DNA from: JACDER01 sp963842575
Lineage (GTDB): Bacteria; Actinomycetota; Thermoleophilia; Gaiellales; Gaiellaceae
DNA length: 64,000 nucleotides
Reading direction: 5' to 3'
NCBI GenBank assembly: GCA_963842575.1
Contig: CAWJGS010000010.1
Location: forward strand, 558,001 to 622,000
This document shows, piece after piece, positions 9,898-18,803 of this stretch. The stretch's first letter is position 1. Each line of letters begins with the position of its first letter. Below the pieces are notes generated by a model. That model had not been told where the DNA came from and did no database searches. It worked only from the letters and a program-made list of their open reading frames with translations. Position numbers and translations under genes: made by a program.

Positions 9898-11574
9898 CTA
9901 GCAGCGCTTCGGCAGGATGCCCTGCCGGAGAACGACGCGCCCGTCGTTGAAGGAGATCCGCGCGGTGACGGTGCGGCCCTTGCGCGAGAACGAGGCGGAG
10001 CTGACGTAGCGCTTGTCCGCTCCGCTGACGTGGAACTTGCACTTCGTCCGTGCGAGAGAGACGGACGGGCCGACCTTGCATGCGGCGCCGGCGCAGTCCT
10101 TCAGCTTTGCGAGCCGCGCGGCCAGCTCGCCCTGAATCGAGCCGTAGCCGGCCAGTCCGGCGACGTTCGTCAGCTCGTCCGGATCCCTGACCAGGTCGTA
10201 CAGCTCCTTCTCGCCGTTCGCGTACTCGGCGTACAGGAACTTGGGCGTGCGGATGGCGACGAACTGGCGATCGCCGGGCGCTGCGGTCTTGCCCTGGTTT
10301 CCGTTGTCGCCGTCGCCGATCTCGCCCATCGCCTTCCCGGCGAGCTTCGCGCCCGTCGGCCCGCGCTCGATCAGCAGGTCGCGTCCCCACTGGGTCGTGG
10401 GATGCGCGAGGAGCGGCAGCAACGACTTCCCGTCCATCACGCGGCCGGCCTTCGCGTTCGCGGCGTCCATCACGGTCGGGGCGAGGTCGATGTTCGCCGT
10501 CATCTGCTCGAGGTGCCGGTCCTTCGGGACGCCGGGGCCGCGCATGAGCAGCGGGACACGGATGGACGGCTCGTACAGGAGCACCTTCCCCGACGGGACG
10601 CGGTGCTGTCCGTGGAAGAAGCCGTTGTCGTCGGTGAACACGAGGAGCGTGTTGTCGAGCTCGCCCTTGGCGCGGAGCGCGTCCACGATCGCCTTGACGC
10701 CGTCGTCCACCGAGAGGAGCGATTCCATCTGCTGCTGGTAGGCCTCGCGGATCGCCGCGATCTTCTGCGGCGTCAACGCGGGCCGGTTGCGGATGCCGAG
10801 CGGCTTGTCCGACACGTCCGCCTCGTTGAACGACGGCATGTTCGGAAGCGGCTCGGAGGCGAAGTGGTCGCGGTACGGCCCGGTGTTGACGGTGCCGATC
10901 CCCTTCGGGTCGTCCGGCTCCTTCGGGCCGCCCCCGTGGGGCGCGTGGTAGGTCACCCACATGAAGAGCGGCTTCGACTCGGGCACGCGGCGGTCGATCA
11001 CCTCGACCGCCTTCTGCGTCAGAACGCTCGTCTGGTAGTCCTGCGGCTGCGAGCCGAAGTGGACGAGCACGCCCTGCTCGTTCATCGTCCAGTTGAAGTA
11101 GCTCAGGTTGACGCCGGCGTGCCACTCCGTCCAGCCCGGCGGGATCCCGTCCGCGAGCTTGTACCCGTTCAGGTACTTGCCGACGAGCGCGGTGTTGTAG
11201 CCCGCGTTCTGCAGCCAGACGGCGAGCGTGTTCGTGTGGTCGAGCCTGGAGAAGCCGCCGTTCGGCGCGGCGTTGGTGAGGACGCCGTGGTTGTGCGCGT
11301 ATTGCCCGGTGAGGAAGGACGAGCGCGACGGGCAGCAGAGCGAGAGGGTGACGAAGTTGTTGTCGAACGTCGTCCCCTGCCGGCCGATCAGCGCGAGCGT
11401 GTTGCGCATCACGCGCATCTCCTCCAACGTCTGGTCGTCGGTCTCGATCACGACGACGTTCGGGCGCGGCTTGGCGCGCGCGGCCTGACTCTCGATCGAG
11501 ACGATCGAGCCGGCCACGGCGAGCGCGGCGAGTATTGCCGTCGCCAGACTGATGCGCGCCTTCACGCCGCACAT
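9898..11574 (-). CDS. Secreted type I sulfatase
   Basis: Formylglycine-dependent sulfatase of about 558 residues with an N-terminal signal segment (ARISLATAILAALAVAGSIV). After it comes RPNVVVIETDDQTLEEMRVM, the first metal-binding strand, and LCCPSRSSFLTGQYAHNHGV, where C80 of the C-x-P-S-R motif is the residue to be converted to formylglycine. LVFTDDNGFFHGQHR is the second metal block. The C-terminal 90 residues (CAGAACKVG to ILPKRC) are Cys-bearing and beyond the sulfatase fold. Substrate unknown; such enzymes in soil actinobacteria cleave sulfated sugars or choline sulfate. It is separated from the glutamate dehydrogenase by 17 bases. Start at ATG 11574; a GTG four codons on is the alternative. 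Confidence 0.9.
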   Translation of the reverse strand: MCGVKARISLATAILAALAVAGSIVSIESQAARAKPRPNVVVIETDDQTLEEMRVMRNTLALIGRQGTTFDNNFVTLSLCCPSRSSFLTGQYAHNHGVLTNAAPNGGFSRLDHTNTLAVWLQNAGYNTALVGKYLNGYKLADGIPPGWTEWHAGVNLSYFNWTMNEQGVLVHFGSQPQDYQTSVLTQKAVEVIDRRVPESKPLFMWVTYHAPHGGGPKEPDDPKGIGTVNTGPYRDHFASEPLPNMPSFNEADVSDKPLGIRNRPALTPQKIAAIREAYQQQMESLLSVDDGVKAIVDALRAKGELDNTLLVFTDDNGFFHGQHRVPSGKVLLYEPSIRVPLLMRGPGVPKDRHLEQMTANIDLAPTVMDAANAKAGRVMDGKSLLPLLAHPTTQWGRDLLIERGPTGAKLAGKAMGEIGDGDNGNQGKTAAPGDRQFVAIRTPKFLYAEYANGEKELYDLVRDPDELTNVAGLAGYGSIQGELAARLAKLKDCAGAACKVGPSVSLARTKCKFHVSGADKRYVSSASFSRKGRTVTARISFNDGRVVLRQGILPKRC

Positions 11575-11624
11575 GGTCGCGGTCGAAGATGGGGCCGATG
11601 CAAGGTTCGTGTACGAATTCAGTA

Positions 11625-12012
11625 ATGGCGGGGCTGTCCGAGCGAGCGCGCGAGCTGCTGACCGGGACGAACTTCGCCTTCCTCGCCGAGCTGATGGAAG
11701 ACGGCTCGCCGCACGTCTCGCCGGTCTGGATCGACGTCGAGGGCGACCTCGTCCTCGTGAACACGGCGAAGGGACGGCTGAAGGAGGCGAACATGCGCCG
11801 CGACCCGCGCGTGGCGATCTCGATCTCGCCGGACGACGACCCGTACACGCATGTGGACCTCCGCGGGCGCGTCGTCGAGATCCGCGAGGGAGACGAGGCC
11901 GTGGCCGACATCGACCGGCTCGGCAAGAAGTACCGCGGGTGGGACTCGCTACCCGCTCGGCGAGGGAGAGCAACGGGTCTCGTACCTCATCGAGCCGACC
12001 GTCTGTACTTAG
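11625..12012 (+). CDS. PPOX-fold flavin/F420-dependent protein, frameshift near the end
   Basis: Small split-barrel protein of the pyridoxamine-phosphate-oxidase-like superfamily. FAFLAELMEDGSPHVSPVWI, LVLVNTAKGRLKEANMRRDP and RVAISISPDDDPYTHVDLRG are the standard blocks of the actinobacterial F420-binding PPOX class. The frame slips by one base near 11950; after it the expected tail YPLGEGEQRVSYLIEPTVCT reaches a stop at 12010-12012, giving about 129 residues. Divergent from the sulfatase with about 50 bases between the two starts. Known members reduce or bind F420 or flavin; cofactor not decidable here. Confidence 0.8.
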
Positions 12013-12087
12013 GAGACAGCCCCGGCTACGAGGGCTCCGAGCGCGAACCGGGAGCGAACGCCACCGAGGCTGTACGCCTAATTGTGC

Positions 12088-12495
12088 CTAATCGAGGATG
12101 AGCTCCGCGCGGTTTGTTGCGGCGGCGAGCTTGCGGTCGGCGGTTACGAGCACGGCGTCGTTTGCCTCCGCCAACGCGACGTAGCAGGCGTCGTATGCCG
12201 ATAGGCCCCGCGCAAAGGCAATCGCACTCGCATTGCGTATGAGAGTCGTCGTCGAGACCGCGCCGATCGGGATGCGGAGCAGCCGCTCGAGCGAGATCGT
12301 CACTTCGGCGGCCTCCATGAGCCCGGCTCGGTGTTCGACCAAGAACGCGTTTCCGACCTCTGCGTAAACGAGATCAGGAGCCAAGGCGCGCACTTCACCG
12401 CGGATCGTGCGCGCGCGCCATTCCTGCGCGCGCGCATCGAGAGGTGCGCAGCGCGCGAACGAGCACGCTCGCGTCGAGAACGGCGAGCGGCCTAA
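12088..12495 (-). CDS. VapC-type PIN-domain toxin, frameshift near the start
   Basis: Ribonuclease toxin of a VapBC pair. The N-terminal strand PLAVLDASVLVRAL has the first PIN aspartate; EVRALAPDLVYAEVGNAF has the acidic residue of the second position; AYDACYVALAEANDAVLVTADRKLA has the last Asp pair. The first 18 residues are in a different frame from the rest, with a one-base slip near 12445, probably an error. No ATG or GTG is visible at the natural start, directly after the stop of vapB, so the exact start is uncertain. Targets of VapC toxins are tRNA or rRNA; the target here is unknown. Confidence 0.8.
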   Translation of the reverse strand, partial: LGRSPFSTRACSFARCAPLDARAQEWRARTIRGEVRALAPDLVYAEVGNAFLVEHRAGLMEAAEVTISLERLLRIPIGAVSTTTLIRNASAIAFARGLSAYDACYVALAEANDAVLVTADRKLAAATNRAELILD

Positions 12496-12734
12496 CGGGA
12501 GTCCCGGTCCCGCCGGATGATCTCCTCCGGCGTTGGGCCGTCCTCCGGCCACGACCAACGCTCTATGTCGGCTTCTATGTCGGTCAGTAAGGCCTCTGGG
12601 TCAAAGGCGGCCGGAAGCGACCGCCGCAGGATCTCGATCGTCGTCGCACTGATCGAGCGCCCCTCGCGCTCGGCGCGCTTCCGCAGCGCCTCGTACACGT
12701 CTTCCGGCACGTTTCGCACATGCAGCGTTGCCAC
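12492..12734 (-). CDS. VapB-type ribbon-helix-helix antitoxin
   Basis: An 80-residue antitoxin upstream of and overlapping the PIN toxin. Residues 1-45 (TLHVRNVPEDVYEALRKRA then GRSISATTIEILRRSL) form the ribbon-helix-helix DNA-binding part; the C-terminal third is acidic and would wrap the toxin. GTG 12734 is chosen because the domain starts there. A perfect inverted repeat lies just upstream and is the likely operator for autoregulation. Confidence 0.85.
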   Translation of the reverse strand: MATLHVRNVPEDVYEALRKRAEREGRSISATTIEILRRSLPAAFDPEALLTDIEADIERWSWPEDGPTPEEIIRRDRDSR

Positions 12735-12751
12735 ACGCGTACGATAGCACG

Positions 12752-12772
12752 CTGCTAGCACTTCGCTAGCAG
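12752..12772. promoter_or_regulatory. Inverted repeat, candidate VapB operator
   Basis: CTGCTAGC, a 5-base spacer (ACTTC), then GCTAGCAG: a perfect 8-base inverted repeat 17 bases upstream of the vapB start codon. Position and symmetry fit autoregulation by a VapBC complex, which is the known mode for this family. The role is inferred. Confidence 0.55.
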
Positions 12773-12845
12773 TAGCGGACGCTCTTCTTCACGCAAACAT
12801 TGAACCCGGGCGGGGGTGACGGGTTTGTCGCTACTTTGAAAAGAG

Positions 12846-13065
12846 ATGGCGACAAAGGAAGAGAAGATCGAGCTGGACGGAGAGGTCATCGAGGCCTTCC
12901 CCAACGGACTGTTCAAGATCCAGCTCGAAAACGGCCACGAGACCCTCGGGTACACCGCGGGCAAGATGCGCCGCTTCCGCATCCGCGTCTACCCCGGGGA
13001 CAAGGTCAAGATCGAGCTCTCCCCGTACGACCTGAACCGCGGCCGCATCGTCTACCGCTACCTGA
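12846..13065 (+). CDS. infA: Translation initiation factor IF-1
   Basis: Single OB-fold protein of 72 residues: EEKIELDGEVIEAFPNGLFK, NGHETLGYTAGKMRRFRIRV, LSPYDLNRGRIVYRY. These are the usual IF-1 blocks and the usual length. A good Shine-Dalgarno-like stretch (GAAAAGAG) precedes the ATG. After RIVYRY the written frame runs on into the next gene; dropping one C at 13061-13062 gives a TGA at 13063-13065, which I take as the real stop. It stands alone, away from the rpmJ-rpsM-rpsK genes that usually follow infA, with a muramidase directly downstream. It may be a second IF-1 copy or the only one. Confidence 0.85.
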
Positions 13066-13080
13066 GAAAAAGTTCGGGCC

Positions 13081-13926
13081 CTGATCAAGGGCATCGACGT
13101 CTCGAATCACCAGGACCGCATCGACTGGTCGCGGGTGAAGGCGGACGGGATCACGTTCGCGTACGTCAAGGCGAGCGAGGGCCAGACGTTCGTCGACCCC
13201 AAGTACGACGCGCACGTCGCCGGCGCGAAGTCGGTCGGGATCAGGACCGGCGCGTACCACTTCGCGCGCCCGGACACGGACGCGAGCGACCCCGAGCAGG
13301 ATGCGCGCGCCGAGGCCGACTTCTTCCTCTCGCTCGCCGCGCCGCGCTCCGGTGACCTCCTCCCCGCGCTCGACCTCGAGACCGCGGGACTGCCGGCGGC
13401 GCAGATGGTCGCGTGGACGAAGGCGTGGCTCGACCGCGTCCGCAAGGTCATCGGCGTGCGTCCGTTCGTCTACACGTATCCGTACTTCTGGGAGCAGCTG
13501 GGCGGAACGACGGCGTTCCGCAACTACCCGCTGTGGATCGCGAACTACGGCGTGTCCGAGCCGATGCTCCCCGGCGGTTGGCGGCGGTACTGGATCTGGC
13601 AGTACTCCGCGTCGGGCACGGTGGACGGCATCCCCGGCCGCACCGATCTGAACCGGCTCGCGGACGAGCTCCGGCTCACGCACATCACCTACCGGCCGGG
13701 CCGCCAGCCACGGCCGCGGCCGCCGAACCTCCCCGGCCCGGTGCCGAAGCCCGTCTGGTTCTGGCCGTGGCTGCGCTGGCGACTGGGTACCGGCGAGTTC
13801 GAGGGGCTGCAGATGAACGAGCACGTGCGGCCGGACGAGGCGCCTGACGACATCCCCGACTGGGCCTTCGCCTCCGTCGAGAAGCTCGTCAGCGAACGAT
13901 CAGCCGGTACGCGCGAGACTCGTTGA
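13081..13926 (+). CDS. GH25 muramidase (lysozyme family)
   Basis: Cleaves the MurNAc-GlcNAc bond of peptidoglycan. GIDVSNHQDRIDW holds the first catalytic aspartate, FAYVKASEGQTFVDPKY the substrate-binding block, YHFARPDTDASDPEQDA the third strand, and LLPALDLETAGLP the catalytic Asp-Glu pair of the family. The barrel ends with IWQYSASGTVDGIPGRTDLN. A Pro-Arg-rich linker then leads to a tryptophan-rich stretch (KPVWFWPWLRWRL). No signal peptide is visible; the first possible start in frame is CTG 13081, right after the IF-1 gene. A slip at the 5' end may hide a longer N terminus. It overlaps the convergent GNAT gene by 38 bases. Confidence 0.85.
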   Translation: MIKGIDVSNHQDRIDWSRVKADGITFAYVKASEGQTFVDPKYDAHVAGAKSVGIRTGAYHFARPDTDASDPEQDARAEADFFLSLAAPRSGDLLPALDLETAGLPAAQMVAWTKAWLDRVRKVIGVRPFVYTYPYFWEQLGGTTAFRNYPLWIANYGVSEPMLPGGWRRYWIWQYSASGTVDGIPGRTDLNRLADELRLTHITYRPGRQPRPRPPNLPGPVPKPVWFWPWLRWRLGTGEFEGLQMNEHVRPDEAPDDIPDWAFASVEKLVSERSAGTRETR

Positions 13927-14803
13927 GGATCCGCATCCCGACGCTCTCGTAGAGCTGCGTGGCCCCGGTTGGGTTCGCCGCGTCCACGCCCAGAACGGCC
14001 CGAGGCTTCCCACGATCGCGGATGTCGCGGAAGCTCTGGTACAGGAGCGCCGTGGCCAGCCCGCGCCGCCGCCACGGACGCCGGACGCCGAGGACGCCGA
14101 CCCAGCCCTCGTCCGGATCGAGATCGCAGAGCGAGATGCCCGCGATCTCGTCACCGTCCCGGGCGAGCAGCCAGAGGGACGGGTCGTAGTTGTCCGACTC
14201 GACCATCCACTTGCGCCACTCCTCGTACGGGGTCGGATAGTGCTCCCAGTGGTCGGCGAAGGCCTCGTCGGACGCCGCGTGAACGGCTCGCTCGTCGATG
14301 CCGCGCCGGGCGCGCTCGAGCCGGATCCCCTCCGGCCACTCGGGCTCGGGCGGCTCCTCGTCGAGGTCGATGACCATTTCCCAGAAATGGCGGATGAGCT
14401 CATAGCCGCGCGCCTCGAAGAACCGCTGCGCGCCCTCGTTCGGCGAGGCGGCGCCGAGCCAGACCTCCTCGCCCTCGGGCGCCGCCTGCGCCAGCTCGCG
14501 CGCGCGTTCCTCGATGCGGTCGCGCAGCTCGGTGCCGATCCCGTTGCCGCGGTGCTCGGGGAGAACTCCGCCCTCCGACCGCAGCCGGTGCGGATGCCGG
14601 GGGCGAACGACGCCGCAGGCGACGAGCGTCCCGTCCGCGTCCTCGACCAGCCACCAGTCGCGCTCGAGGTCCGTCGTGCGGTACAGCCCCTTGATGTAGA
14701 ACGTCGGATCGCCCTCGGCCCGGTCCGCGCGCCAGAGCGCACGGACGAGCTCGATGACAGCGGGGAGGTCGTCCTGCGTGGGCCTGCGAAAGCTGTACGC
14801 CAT
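13889..14803 (-). CDS. Tandem GNAT acetyltransferase, mycothiol-synthase-like
   Basis: 304-residue protein with two acetyltransferase domains. The N-terminal one has the acetyl-CoA loop VLPEHRGNGIGTELRDRIEE (about residues 82-101), the C-terminal one VRRPWRRRGLATALLYQSF near 250, followed by LGVDAANPTGATQLYESVGM. This architecture is that of MshD and related actinobacterial tandem GNATs. Whether it makes mycothiol is not shown; no other msh gene is near. ATG 14803 begins at the first strand (MAYSFRRPTQDD). Confidence 0.8.
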   Translation of the reverse strand: MAYSFRRPTQDDLPAVIELVRALWRADRAEGDPTFYIKGLYRTTDLERDWWLVEDADGTLVACGVVRPRHPHRLRSEGGVLPEHRGNGIGTELRDRIEERARELAQAAPEGEEVWLGAASPNEGAQRFFEARGYELIRHFWEMVIDLDEEPPEPEWPEGIRLERARRGIDERAVHAASDEAFADHWEHYPTPYEEWRKWMVESDNYDPSLWLLARDGDEIAGISLCDLDPDEGWVGVLGVRRPWRRRGLATALLYQSFRDIRDRGKPRAVLGVDAANPTGATQLYESVGMRILNESRAYRLIVR

Positions 14804-14827
14804 GATCCTCAGACTAAGCTCCCCGGC

Positions 14828-15366
14828 ATGGTCGAGGAAGCGCGCTTGGAGCAGACCGAGTTCGGTACGCAGGCCGCGAGCGAGGGCTGGTTCGTGCTCA
14901 ACCTCGGCGACGCGAAGCGCATAGTGCACGACTATTTCGGCTCGGGCATCGCGCTAACCGCCGATCCGGCCGACTTCAAGGAGATCGGCGTCAACGTGGA
15001 CGTCCTCCAGCCGGGCGAGCCGGGCTGCTACTACCACCGCGAGAACGTGCAGGAGGGCTTCCTCGTCCTGTCCGGCGAGTGCCTGCTGATCGTCGAAGGG
15101 CAGGAAAGACCGCTGCGCACGTGGGACTTCTTCCACTGCCCGCCGGGCACCAACCACGTGCTCGTCGGCGCGGGCGACGGGCCGTGCTCGATCCTGATGC
15201 TCGGCGTGCGCGGCGACCACGTCGAGATCACGTATCCGGTGGACGAAACCGCGGCGCGCCACGGGGCCAGTGCCGACAAGACAACGGACTCACCCCGTGA
15301 GGCGTACGCGAAGCACTCACGGCCCGAGGCGGGCCGGCCGGACTGGTCCGGCGTGCCCTGGGCTAG
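14828..15366 (+). CDS. Cupin-domain protein
   Basis: Single cupin barrel. Motif 1 is PGCYYHRENVQEGFLVLSGE (the metal-binding H-x-E pattern) and motif 2 PPGTNHVLVGAGDGPCSIL. About 180 residues if the frame slips just before a TAG at 15364-15366; otherwise the written frame stays open to 15574 with a low-quality Arg-rich tail. ATG 14828 opens 24 bases from the divergent GNAT start. Cupins of this shape are often isomerase or dioxygenase-like, or simply ligand-binding; no specific role can be given. Confidence 0.75.
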
Positions 15367-15643
15367 ACCCGATCAGTCTCGCAGCGGACGTGCGGCCGTG
15401 CGGCGACCCGATCTGATGAAGAGACGTCGGATCGAGACCCTCGGCCCCGGCGTCGATCGCCGCGCGAGGCGACGATCATGCCTGCTGGCTGGAGCGTCAG
15501 CCAGGACCCTCCGCCGTCGAGGGAGGGCGGTGTCGCGGCCCGGACGACCGCGAACGCGGTGCGCAGCTCACTGAGCGTCCCCAGCCGACGCGCGAACACG
15601 TAGGATCCTCCCCGTCCTCGACGAGGAAAGGGGAGTGACATTC

Positions 15644-17247
15644 ATGAAGAAACTCGTCGTCGGGCTGGCCGCCGCCTGCGCGCTCGTCTGGGTGGGGGCA
15701 GCCTCCGCGGGATGGAACGACACCGTCCCGCTCAACCAGGTCGCCAGCTCGCCTACGCAGGGCGGTGGCTATCCGATTCCAGCCGGCTCGAATGCACCCG
15801 TTCCGGGCACGTGCCGGCTCGGGGACTACAACTCCAACCGGTCCGAATCATGGATCGCGGTCGAGCCCGGGACGGAGGATCTCGTCGGCGTCTCGAAGTT
15901 CTTCTTCGAGACGTTCTCGACGTTCTACGACTTCCACCTCGGCTCGTACACGATGCCGGGCGGAACGCCGGTCAGAACACCCAGATCCCCGGCTACGACT
16001 GCATCTCGACCGGGACGCAGGAGATGCCGCCGAGCTGGACGAACAACACCGACCCGAACGTCGACTTCGACACACAGGGCCGCGCGTACCAGGCGACGCT
16101 GCCGTTCAACGCGTACTGGACGAACCTGCACCCGAACGGCGGGATCGGTGTCGTGTACAGCGACGACCTCGGGCGGCACTGGGTCGGTCGGAAACGGCGG
16201 TCAGCTGCTCGACCACCTCTCGAACTCGACACGTCTCAGCCCTGGGAGACGTCGTCGACAAGCAGTGGATTGCCGTCAATCGCGCACCCGTGAGCCCGTA
16301 CCGGGATCACGTCTACGTGATGTGGGCGATCTTCAACGGCAGCACGGTCCAGATCTTCTTCTCGAAGTCCGTCGACCGCGGCCAGACCTTCTCCAAGCCG
16401 AAGCGGATCACGCCGCCGAGCGAGCTCGGCAAGGGGAACACGTACATCTACCCGTCGGTAGATGCGGCAGGTGACCTGTACGCGGCGGTCGCGAGCTTCC
16501 AGAAGAACGGCGTCGACGCCGAGCTCTGGGTGGGCAAGTCGACCGACGACGGCGGCTCGTTCACCTGGTTCGACACGGGGGCTCTCGCGAAAGGCACACC
16601 GGGATGCTGCTTCCCGAACACGACTTTCCGGGACGGGATCCTCGAGAACTTCGCAGCGTCGCCGACCTACCCCGGGCACCTCTACTTGACGTACGAGTAC
16701 TGGGACGGGACGCAGATGGACGTGAAGTTCACCCAGTCGGTCAACGGCGGCGGACTGTGGACTCCGCCGGTCATCGTGAACGACGATGCGAGCGGGACAG
16801 ATCAGTTCCAGCCCTCCGTTGCCGCGGGCCCGGGCGGTGCCGTCGCGGTCGCGTTCTACGACCGCCGCCAGGCGTGCCCGGGTGACGCGAGCATCCGGCC
16901 GCAGGACGTCGGCCGCACGAACTTCTGCATCGACACGTCGCTTCAGACCTACAGCGACAGCGGTGCGGGCGCCGTGCCGGTCGGCGGGAACACGCGCATG
17001 TCCGACGTTCACCTGGGATCCGATGCAGCCCGACCAGCACGTCGGCGGGATCGGCCAGATGGCGTGCGCGGCACACGAAGACCCGTGTACCTCCAACGCG
17101 TTCATCGGCGACTACTTCGGACTCGCCATCTCGGACGCGAACATCTACGGCTTCTTCGTCTCGACGCACTACCCGTCGGGGGTGCAGGCCGACGAGGGCG
17201 GCCCCGTCTACTACCAGCAGCAGGTGCTGGCGACGGTTCCGCGCTAG
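15644..17247 (+). CDS. Secreted sialidase/BNR-repeat-like exo-glycosidase-fold protein, frameshifted
   Basis: Signal peptide MKKLVVGLAAACALVWVGAA, then a six-bladed-propeller style protein with Asp-box-like repeats: VVYSDDLGRHWVG, IFFSKSVDRGQTFSKPKRIT, VGKSTDDGGSFTWFDTG, VKFTQSVNGGGLWTPPVIV. Repaired length is about 530 residues. Slips near 15975, 16195, 16235 and 17010. An AGGAAAGGGGAG purine run 9-20 bases upstream supports ATG 15644. True sialidases need an Arg triad plus Tyr-Glu, which I could not place, so this is a propeller of the sialidase superfamily rather than a proven enzyme. The 277 bases upstream hold no gene that I can see. Confidence 0.7.
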
Positions 17248-17267
17248 GTCTTCGCGGCTCTGAGCGG

Positions 17268-17900
17268 CTAGCGGGGGTCGGCCCGGTCGAGGTTCCAGTG
17301 CCGGCCGGCCTCCGCCAGCCAGGCCTCTTCCTCGCCCCAGGGGATGATTCCGAAGCGGGTGATCCGCCGCTGGCCGCCCTCCTCGTCCCCGTAGAGGACG
17401 TCGATTGCAAAGGCCTCGCGCGCGTCGACCGCTTGCCGCGCCTCGGCGTACCCGGCGGAGGACGGGTCGCGGAACGAGCCCTGCCAGAAGCCGAGGTCGT
17501 TCGGCGCGATGAAGAGGTCGCGGGTGAGCCGCGTGAAGTCCTCGGGCGGCCGGTGGTCGAGGTTTCTGATCTCGCCGGTGAGGATGGTCCAGCCGTCGAG
17601 CACGGCGATCCCGCTCCCGGCATTGCGCAGCGAGATGCCGAAATAGACCGCCTCGTCGGTCACCTGGACGCCTGCCTGCCCGCCCGGGGCGAGGACGTAC
17701 TGCCGGTCGGCGAAGTAGATCTTCTGCGCCGGGTCCTCGCGGCGGGAGGAAACGAGCAACGGCCGCAGTCCCGCGAGCAGCGCCTCCTCCGCGAGTCGGG
17801 CCGAGCGATTGGAGGAGCGGACGGCGGCGAAGGTCGCACCCGCAAGGACGAGCGTCCCGCCCGCGCTCGCGATCGACGAGATCGTCACCCAGTCGGCCAC
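17268..17900 (-). CDS. Uncharacterised protein with one N-terminal membrane helix
   Basis: 210 residues from GTG 17900. Residues 4-27 (WVTISSIASAGGTLVLAGAT) form one membrane segment, followed by a basic stretch and a soluble mixed alpha/beta part with QVTDEAVYFGISLRNAGSGI in the middle, the wording of a phosphate- or lipid-neutral 'DUF' found in actinobacteria. No catalytic motif. It lies 9 bases downstream of the malG-like gene, so it may be the last gene of that operon, but its role in transport is not indicated. I do not recognise it. Confidence 0.7.
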   Translation of the reverse strand: MADWVTISSIASAGGTLVLAGATFAAVRSSNRSARLAEEALLAGLRPLLVSSRREDPAQKIYFADRQYVLAPGGQAGVQVTDEAVYFGISLRNAGSGIAVLDGWTILTGEIRNLDHRPPEDFTRLTRDLFIAPNDLGFWQGSFRDPSSAGYAEARQAVDAREAFAIDVLYGDEEGGQRRITRFGIIPWGEEEAWLAEAGRHWNLDRADPR

Positions 17901-17909
17901 GGGGCGACG

Positions 17910-18803
17910 TTACTTGACCGAGCCGGCGAGGAGCCCCTGCACGAAGTAGCGCTGGAAGGCGAAGAAGACGGCCAGCGGCAGCAGGAGCGAGACGAACGAG
18001 GCCGGCGCGATGATCTCGATGCTCGACCCGAACTCGGAGAGCTGCGACAGGATCGCGACCGTGATCGGCTGCGTTTCCCGGCCGAACGTCAGCGCCACGA
18101 GCAGGTCGTTCCAGGTCCACAGGAACTGGAAGATCGCGAGCGACGCGATCGCCGGCAGCCCGAGCGGCAGGATCAGCCGGAAGAAGATCCGAAACTCGGA
18201 GGCGCCGTCGATCCGCGCCGACTCGAGCAGGTCCTTCGGGATGCCGATGAAGAAGTTCCGTAACAAGAAGATGGCGAACGGCAGCCCGAACGCCGTGTGG
18301 AACAGGACGAGGCCCAGCACGGTGTCGAACAGGCCGACGGCGTTGTAGAACGAGAAGATCGGGATCAGCGCCATCTGCAGCGGGACGACCAGCAGGCCGA
18401 TGACGACGATGAAGAGCCAGTCCCGGCCGGGGAACTCCAGCCAGGCGAAGGCGTAGGCGGCCAGCGCGGCCACCACGATCGGAAGCACCGTCGCGCCGAT
18501 CGCGATCTCGAGCGTCGTCAGCAGCGCCGTGCGCAGCGACTCGTTCTCCCAGAGCTGGCGGTAGCTCTCGAGCGTCGCGATGCTGGGCTTGGTGAAGATC
18601 TGCCACCAGCCGCCGGCGCTGATGTCCGCGGGCGACATGAGCGAGGTCAGGAAGAGCCCGATCGTGGGGATGAGCCACAGGACGCCGATGAAGACCAGGG
18701 CGATGTAGACGGGCGATTTCCCGAGCATCCGCAGGATCTTTCGCGCGACCCCCTCCTCGACGACCGGCGGCGCGACGCGGACTTCGGCTTCGGCGACGGC
18801 CAT
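17910..18803 (-). CDS. Sugar ABC transporter permease, MalG type
   Basis: Inner-membrane subunit of a carbohydrate importer; 297 residues, six membrane helices. The EAA loop that docks the ATPase reads LLESARIDGASEFRIFFRLI near residue 200. N-terminal sequence KSPVYIALVFIGVLWLIPTI is the first helix. It overlaps the malF-like stop by one base (TGATG), the fourth gene of a malK-malE-malF-malG order. Confidence 0.92.
   Translation of the reverse strand: MAVAEAEVRVAPPVVEEGVARKILRMLGKSPVYIALVFIGVLWLIPTIGLFLTSLMSPADISAGGWWQIFTKPSIATLESYRQLWENESLRTALLTTLEIAIGATVLPIVVAALAAYAFAWLEFPGRDWLFIVVIGLLVVPLQMALIPIFSFYNAVGLFDTVLGLVLFHTAFGLPFAIFLLRNFFIGIPKDLLESARIDGASEFRIFFRLILPLGLPAIASLAIFQFLWTWNDLLVALTFGRETQPITVAILSQLSEFGSSIEIIAPASFVSLLLPLAVFFAFQRYFVQGLLAGSVK

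Noticed and set aside
10030..11625. Long open frame on the plus strand opposite the sulfatase
   Set aside because: Arg/Ala/Val-rich translation without motifs, fully antisense to a gene with clear catalytic motifs; a usual by-product of high GC.
15765..18263. 832-codon plus-strand open frame spanning the sialidase-like gene and the region beyond
   Set aside because: Only the part in 16250-17010 is the real propeller; the rest is antisense to the malG-like and following genes and reads as Arg/Asp-rich noise.
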